Shown here: positions 52,692-57,379 of the stretch, one piece after another | Numbering within the stretch: position 1 is the stretch's first letter | How the letters are laid out: each line of letters begins with the position of its first letter | NCBI GenBank assembly: GCA_900541065.1 | Contig: UQIE01000014.1 | Span: forward strand, 1-57,379 | Origin: an uncultured Collinsella sp. | GTDB lineage: Bacteria; Actinomycetota; Coriobacteriia; Coriobacteriales; Coriobacteriaceae | DNA: 57,379 nt | Direction: 5' to 3' | Made by a program: the position numbers and the translations under genes | The notes under the pieces: model-generated | The model's input: the letters and a program-made list of their open reading frames with translations, nothing else | Databases searched by the model: none | Told to the model about the DNA's origin: nothing

Positions 52692-53652
52692 CTACTGCCA
52701 CGCCTTCGGGAGGATAACGCCGGGGGCGCAGTGATTGAAGTCACTATGATTGGCATAGGTTGGGACATTCCAATCGGAACAGTCGAGGTTTAGATTTTTG
52801 CAATAGCTAAACATGCCGAGCATATCCATAACATCTGAGGTCTTCCACCCTGGTCCAAATTTCACGCTTTTCAGCGAACTGTCGGTGGAAAAAAGGAGAT
52901 GTAAATCGCCGGCTTTCCGCGTCGACCATCCGGAGATGTCAATCTCCTCGACCTTGTAAAGGTTTTTGAGCGCCGAGTCGAATTCGACGACCGAGGACGT
53001 ATCCCAGCTTGAAATACTGAAGGAAGTCGCATTGCCGCAATACGCGAATGCGTGCTGCAGATTTGTGCAGTTCGACATGTCGAACTTTGCCAGATCAAAG
53101 CTCTTGCAGTTCTCCATGTGCTGAAAGCAAAATGCCAACGAGTGGATTTCTATGCCATCGTCAATGGCCTTTACGGCCACGATATTATTTCTGTTAGGCC
53201 ACCAGGGGGCAGTCGTCTTGCCGTCGTTTCCCACGGTCGCGGTGGCGTATCCATTTTCGAACCCCGTATACACCGCCGTCACGCGGCGGCTGTTGAGCAT
53301 GTCACCGACTCTGGGGACCCCGCGGCGCTTGTAGAACATGAGGCGGTGGTCGTCCTCCGAGTACACGGCGAACGCTATCCCGTGAACGGGGTCCACGATG
53401 TCGGCGTCGGTCAACGACCCGTTGCCGCCGCCCGTGCCGCCCGACTCCCAGCTCCCCTTTGAGATTCCGTTGCCGAGCGTCCCCGCCACCGTGTTGAACT
53501 GGTTTGTGATCGCCGACGAGACCCACGGTCCCGCGATCAGCACCACCAGGACGATGATCGCGATGATCAGTACGTACTCGACTGTCGACTGCCCCTTCGG
53601 GCGGCGGGTAAATCTGGGAGATACCCCCCCCCGAAAGGAATTTCCGCTGCAT
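52692..53652 (-). CDS. prepilin-like surface protein with BspA-type repeats, switched off by a G9 run
   Basis: From ATG 53652 leftward the frame meets nine G (53624-53632) after seven codons and is then shifted. With eight G it reads MQRKFLSGGVSPRFTRR, then the prepilin signal KGQSTVEYVLIIAIIV (cleavage after Gly, Glu at +5), a Gly-rich linker and DUF285/BspA-like repeats (LAKFDMSNCTNLQHAFAYC, SWDTSSVVEFDSALKNL). Such repeats occur in adhesins of gut bacteria. In this sequence the protein would be truncated. Paralogous to the gene at 51544 over the first 45 residues. A GAGGAG box precedes two overlapping ATGs. Confidence 0.75.
53624..53632. repeat. run of nine C (nine G on the coding strand)
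   Basis: Homopolymer seven codons after the start of the BspA-like prepilin gene. Eight bases would keep the gene in frame. Runs of this length are classic slippage sites for phase variation, and also a common place for sequencing error. Confidence 0.9.
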
Positions 53653-53844
53653 GCATGTGCGGCTCCTCTCGGATTGCTTTGGCTGATGCTGCAGAGGATA
53701 GACGCGATTACTAAGGATGAGTCAACAATGCCGCAGCGGCATTCACACTAAGAGGGTAAGGCGTTCGGAGTGACATCCCGTTCCAAAACGTATACTTGAT
53801 TTAAGGCGGAGTGCAATGTGGGCGCGCAAGGAGATGCGGAATCG

Positions 53845-54471
53845 ATGAGAGCCTCAAAAAAAACTACTGCAGTGTTATCATCTTTCATCCTCTCTATTCT
53901 TCCATTTCTGATTCTATGGGCGGCTTGGTCAGTCCTCCCTGATACAATTCCCGCTCATTGGAGTGGGGGTGTGGTTGATCGATGGGGTAATAAGCTTGAA
54001 TTGCTGGTTGTTCCGCTGTTTTCTCTGATTGGTTCTATTGCAATTTCTGTGTACCTTATTGTTTCCACGCGGCGAAGAGAGTTCGCGGATTTCTCTGCTC
54101 GAATGCGACGGGACTTTGTTGCGTGCTATATTTCTAGTCTTCTTTTATCGACAACCTGCTCAGTGATAATTGCCGTTTGGGTTCAGTTGATTCTTACGCA
54201 AAGCACTGCGGTTGATGGGGCACTTGGACTATCAATCCTGTATTCCCTTCCCGGGCTATATGTGATCTTGTGCGCTTTGCCGCCTTTTTATGCGAGCGGC
54301 GAGAGCAAAAAGGCAGAGCGCCTGATAACAGTTCTTATTGGCTGCGCGGAGATTGTTCTTTGTGGAATAGTGCTTGAAGGTTCGGCTGCCTCTTATACGA
54401 TGATTGGACTGATGATTCTGTTCTGTGCGTTTGAGATTGTGTCACAGGTAAGGGATAGCCGGTCCTTATGA
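53845..54471 (+). CDS. SdpI/DUF1648-like membrane protein
   Basis: About 208 residues with five to six membrane segments. LPDTIPAHWSGGVVDRWGNK after the first helix is the DUF1648 motif shared by SdpI-type immunity and signalling proteins. ATG 53845 has AAGGAG 11 bases upstream; GTG 53818 behind GGCGGAG is an alternative. Transcribed away from the prepilin-like genes. No toxin partner is seen nearby. Confidence 0.75.
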   Translation: MRASKKTTAVLSSFILSILPFLILWAAWSVLPDTIPAHWSGGVVDRWGNKLELLVVPLFSLIGSIAISVYLIVSTRRREFADFSARMRRDFVACYISSLLLSTTCSVIIAVWVQLILTQSTAVDGALGLSILYSLPGLYVILCALPPFYASGESKKAERLITVLIGCAEIVLCGIVLEGSAASYTMIGLMILFCAFEIVSQVRDSRSL

Positions 54472-54980
54472 GTTGAATTACGCGCGTGCGGATATAAAGG
54501 TTGGCATGTTAAGCTGGTCGTTTTCTCGTTCTGGGACATTTGCAGTAGGATGAGTGGGACTAGGCGCGCTGCGGTGTGATGGTGACGGTTGAGACTTGTA
54601 TCGCTGCAAATCCGCTGATGCACATTTTGCTATTGGGCTTGAAGGTGGGACCTACAGGCCTTTGTTTGGGATGTTCCGGTCGTCCAACACGTGTTGCACG
54701 GCTTTATATTGTTACGCTCGTTCGGCGCTCCGTTGGAGCATTTCCGGGTTTGTCGGCATCATGACTTGGCCAAGTGACACGCTTGCCGGGACGGTTGTAA
54801 CGCCGCGCCGGTTCCGTGTGCTCCTTCGTTGTTGGCCTGTCCAGCCGGGGGCGGATTCGGCCTCATGTTGTGGCGCACGGCCTTCAGGGGCTTCCCCTGG
54901 CGAGTTATGTTCGTCCGTATGGGTAAGGGTCGGGTTGAGCTGACAATCCCGTGTCGGAAGGGGCTTGCACCATGCGCGCG
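54472..54980. other. gap without a clear gene
   Basis: Several overlapping short frames on both strands, none with a good start or recognisable product. Base composition changes from AT-rich to GC-rich near 54780. Confidence 0.4.
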
Positions 54981-55590
54981 ATGACAGAGATTGAGTGGCT
55001 GGACGGCCGTGTGACGAAGGTGCCGGAGCTCGCCCTGGGCGATGCGCTCGGCGAGAGCGTCCAGGCGGAGCTCGATTTCGGGTTCGACGACGTGTTGGAG
55101 GGCCTTTGGGTTGAGGTGCGCCATCATGAGCCGGATGAGGACTCGGACGGCGACCCGCGCGGGAGGGGCTGCGCACTGTACGCGGACTGCCGGTACAGCC
55201 TGGTCGAACCGTCGGACCTCGACCGTGTCTTCTGTATCCTTTACGAGGGGCAGCCGAGGGTCCAGCCGCGTCGCGGGGGAGCTCGTGAACCTTTCGCGGG
55301 CCTGCGCGTTGTCCTGCCTCATGCTCGGATCTCCCTACCCGCCAGGCACCCTCGAGGCCCTGGCCGCGTGCGCTCGATACCTCTGCGGTCCGGCTTTCAC
55401 GTCCGACCTCGCCGCCCGCGTCCGCGCGCGGATCCCATCCGGCCTCACGCGCTTGAATATCGAGCTGAGCCCAAACGATGACCCACACCCCATCGGTCTT
55501 TATGATGATGCCTCGATGAGCCAGCTCGCCCAGAGCTTTCGATACAGTCGGTTGAGTCGAACAGACTTTTTTTCGAGCTTGTCCTGACGC
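54981..55590 (+). pseudogene. unknown gene, apparently frameshifted
   Basis: The first 90 codons from ATG 54981 have the codon bias of a real gene (acidic, ELDFGFDDVLEGLWVEV) up to ILYEGQPR; after that the coding bias moves to another frame (VAGELVNLSRACALSCLML) that runs to 55587. I do not recognise either part. One shift near 55255 would join them. Confidence 0.35.
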
Positions 55591-55901
55591 ATGAAAAGAC
55601 CTTTTGTAAGTTCTTTTCCGTTGGCATCCTTCCTATTAGGCCCTTTGGACCTCTGGAAGGAGCAAATCACGATCAGAATCGCAAGCTGGACGCGATTCTT
55701 CGCGACCGCAAATAATGAGTCGTAGGATGGCCTGTTGATTCCACTCAGGATCTCGCTCTTTGCAATCTCATCCTGTCGAACGTCAAGCGCCGCCTCCATC
55801 TCGCTAGGCGTCTCGGCCTGATCGGCAACCGATGGAGCGTCCGTGTCTAAAGGCCACGGGAGGCCACGGCCTTTTTGCGGTTTGTAGCTACTTGTACTCA
55901 T
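55500..55901 (-). CDS. hypothetical protein
   Basis: 133 residues leftward from ATG 55901, which has an excellent GGAGGAATCAAC leader. Hydrophilic, basic C-terminal half (KLEKKSVRLNRLYRKL). No family recognised. The 3' end overlaps the unknown frameshifted gene on the other strand, so one of the two ends may be wrong. It stops just left of an IS21 remnant. Confidence 0.45.
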   Translation of the reverse strand: MSTSSYKPQKGRGLPWPLDTDAPSVADQAETPSEMEAALDVRQDEIAKSEILSGINRPSYDSLFAVAKNRVQLAILIVICSFQRSKGPNRKDANGKELTKGLFMRQDKLEKKSVRLNRLYRKLWASWLIEASS

Positions 55902-56149
55902 GTTGATTCCTCCGGTGCGAGGCTATCCAACCCAATTGCCGACTGTGCCCATAATATGGTTGATTTCCGATCTCAGCCGAACACATTGAGCGGATAGGCC
56001 GTTCCCGCAGTTAGCCGAACGCCCCCGAGGCCCCATTCAGGCCACGGGGGCGTCGTTTTCCCAGTTGAAGGAACGGTGGAGATGTGTTTCGATGGGTCCG
56101 GTGGCCATGCTCCGCCCGCCGCCCGGCACCTCTTCCCAGACTCAGCCGG

Positions 56150-56287
56150 ACGGTCGGTCCGTCTATTCCGTTTTCGCCCTTAGGCTAGGCCAGCGGGGCA
56201 TCGCCCCTCTCTGCGCGCGCCCTCTCGGCGGGGCCAGCGGGGCCGACCTGTCGGTCTACGACGGGTTCCTGAAGGGGGCGGTCACCG
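56150..56287 (+). pseudogene. istA C-terminal remnant
   Basis: The frame reading RPLGGASGADLSVYDGFLKGAV just before istB fits the end of IS21 transposase IstA in position and composition. The integrase core is absent. Confidence 0.4.
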
Positions 56288-57031
56288 ATGGCAGCCAGCG
56301 AGGAGCTGGCCCGCAGGGTCGTGGAGGCCGGGCGGTCGTGCTCGCTCACCACCGCCGTCCTGGAGGAGTGGTCGAGGCTCGACACCCCGAAGCAGGTGGA
56401 GTACCTGGCGGGCTACCTCGAGGCGGAGAGGTCCAGCCGCGAGGCCTCGAAGCGCGCGACGCTGCTCAGGCGCTGCGCGCCGCCGGCGCCCAAGACCTTC
56501 GACGGCTACGACTGGTCGGCCGTGTCGTGGCCGGAGGGCATGGGGCGCGAGTCGCTGCTCGCGCTCGACTTCGTCGAGCGCAGGGAGGACCTCGTGCTCA
56601 TGGGCGACGTCGGCACCGGCAAGACGCACATGGCGTCGGCCCTCTGCGCGCCGGCGTGCGAGAGGAGGCTCGAGGCGCGCTTCTTCACGGCGTCCTCGCT
56701 CGTGATGCGCCTCAGGCGCGCCCGCGACGACGGGAGGCTCGACCGAGAGGCCGCGCTCATCGGCAAGGCCCGCCTGCTCGTCATCGACGAGCTCGGGTTT
56801 CTCCCGCTCGACGCGGACGGGGCGAGGCTGCTCTTCCAGGTCTTCGCCGACGCATACGAGAGGCAGTCGGTGGTAATCACCACGAACCTGGAGTTCAGCA
56901 GGTGGGGGTCGGTGTTCGGGGACGACCAGATGGCCGCCGCCGTGATCGACCGCATCGTCCACCACGGGAGGCTCGTCCAGTTCCGCGGCGAGTCCTACCG
57001 CGTCCGCCATGCCCTCATGCAGGAGGGCTAG
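56288..57031 (+). CDS. istB: IS21 helper ATPase IstB
   Basis: 247 residues. Walker A GDVGTGKTH near residue 105, Walker B LLVIDELGF near residue 160, and the sensor segment VVITTNLEF followed by DRIVHHGRLVQFRGESYR are all intact. IstB is the AAA+ partner of IstA in transposition. It looks complete although istA is lost. Confidence 0.92.
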   Translation: MAASEELARRVVEAGRSCSLTTAVLEEWSRLDTPKQVEYLAGYLEAERSSREASKRATLLRRCAPPAPKTFDGYDWSAVSWPEGMGRESLLALDFVERREDLVLMGDVGTGKTHMASALCAPACERRLEARFFTASSLVMRLRRARDDGRLDREAALIGKARLLVIDELGFLPLDADGARLLFQVFADAYERQSVVITTNLEFSRWGSVFGDDQMAAAVIDRIVHHGRLVQFRGESYRVRHALMQEG

Positions 57032-57035
57032 CCGC

Positions 57036-57379
57036 TCAAAAAGCGTGCGCGCTTCCGATGCTGCGACTGCTCAATTTCCGATGCTCTTTTTGCTCAAATC
57101 CTCTTGACGAAACACAGAATACGTGCGGGCGGCGCTTGCAGCCGATCGCACGGTACCGGCCGCACCCGTTGCAGCAGCGCGGCCACGCCGCCAGGCGCGG
57201 GCAGGCCGCCGACAGGTCGGCCGAGCCGTCGACGCGCTCGCCGCGCCTGGACTTCGGCGCCGTCACGAACCTGTGCGACGCCACCTCGGCGCTCACCGCC
57301 GAGGGCGACCTGCCCAGCTCCCTGGCGATCTCCCTGCACGAGGCCCTGCGCTCCAGCATCCTCTGGACCGTGTCCCGCT
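57036..57379 (-). pseudogene. IS30-like transposase, N-terminal part only
   Basis: Read leftward from the window edge, the segment REIARELGRSPSAVSAEV is the helix-turn-helix of IS30-type transposases, followed by the CNGC zinc-finger-like region. Similarity ends near 57120, where the IS21 end begins, so the gene was cut by that element. The start lies beyond the window. Confidence 0.6.

Larger units (their letters stand above)
55951..57115 (+). mobile_element. IS21-family remnant
   Basis: Intact istB, only the tail of istA, and short repeated end motifs: GATTTCCGAT near 55963 and TTCCGATGCT twice at about 57053 and 57076. IS21 ends carry such repeats. Loss of most of istA means it cannot move by itself. 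Confidence 0.65.

Noticed and set aside
54712..55488. 258-codon minus-strand frame
   Set aside because: Arg/Pro/Gly-rich shadow of a GC-rich region with no start signal.

Overview
The window looks like a chromosomal segment of a high-GC anaerobic gut actinobacterium of the class Coriobacteriia, most likely Collinsella or a close relative. The reasons are the GC-rich codon use, a LoaP-type antiterminator heading a surface-glycan operon, a fused RmlC-RmlD protein, and a compact core-gene block running from scpA to coaBC. The genus assignment is inference from gene content, not from a marker gene.

Layout. Positions 1-780 are non-coding and hold a structured RNA leader. Positions 792-16410 are one rightward cell-surface polysaccharide operon: LoaP antiterminator, initiating sugar-phosphate transferase, five glycosyltransferases, a radical SAM/SPASM protein, two polysaccharide pyruvyl transferase-like proteins, two FrhB-like iron-sulfur proteins, a Wzy-like polymerase, a Wzx-like flippase and a broken O-acyltransferase. 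The dTDP-rhamnose genes rmlA, rmlB and rmlCD follow at 16752-20165 and end at a strong terminator. Together these genes would make dTDP-rhamnose, build a lipid-linked repeat unit, decorate it, flip it and polymerise it.

Positions 20200-30400 are an accessory island of decayed and intact genes. It holds an IS110 remnant, a displaced acyltransferase fragment, a HEPN-like gene, two coupled unknown genes, a CBASS-like cyclase whose C-terminal sensor is cut off by an in-frame stop, a membrane-anchored candidate effector, a wrecked type I restriction locus (hsdM tail, a transglutaminase-like gene, hsdS head), a surface protein with an amber stop, a membrane GIY-YIG protein, a membrane protein with a dCTP deaminase-like domain and a frameshifted DUF3825 gene. 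A tRNA-Val closes the island.

Positions 30600-33760 hold a PD-(D/E)XK-like gene, a duplicated tRNA-Ala unit, a CAU-anticodon tRNA on the opposite strand, and two 134-bp elements with matching ends. Positions 33780-50870 are a dense rightward core block: ABC-F, M50 protease, scpA, scpB, rluB, cmk, plsC, ispH, a DUF512 radical SAM gene, der, plsY, gpsA, rpe, a cysteine desulfurase, a Nif3-like gene, a zinc-ribbon coiled-coil gene and coaBC. A tRNA-Pro follows.

Positions 51490-53652 carry two leftward genes that join a Flp/Tad-type prepilin N-terminus to surface domains (DUF6273 and BspA-like repeats). Both are out of frame at short repeats, including a run of nine G just after one start codon, which suggests phase variation. 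The right end holds an SdpI-like membrane protein, unknown genes, an IS21 remnant with intact istB, and the N-terminal part of an IS30-like transposase.

The most unusual signals are (a) pairs of long, mutually exclusive hairpins inside both FrhB-like genes at matching protein positions, with a similar pair in the operon leader; (b) the prepilin-anchored, apparently phase-variable surface proteins; and (c) the 134-bp paired elements near the duplicated tRNA-Ala.
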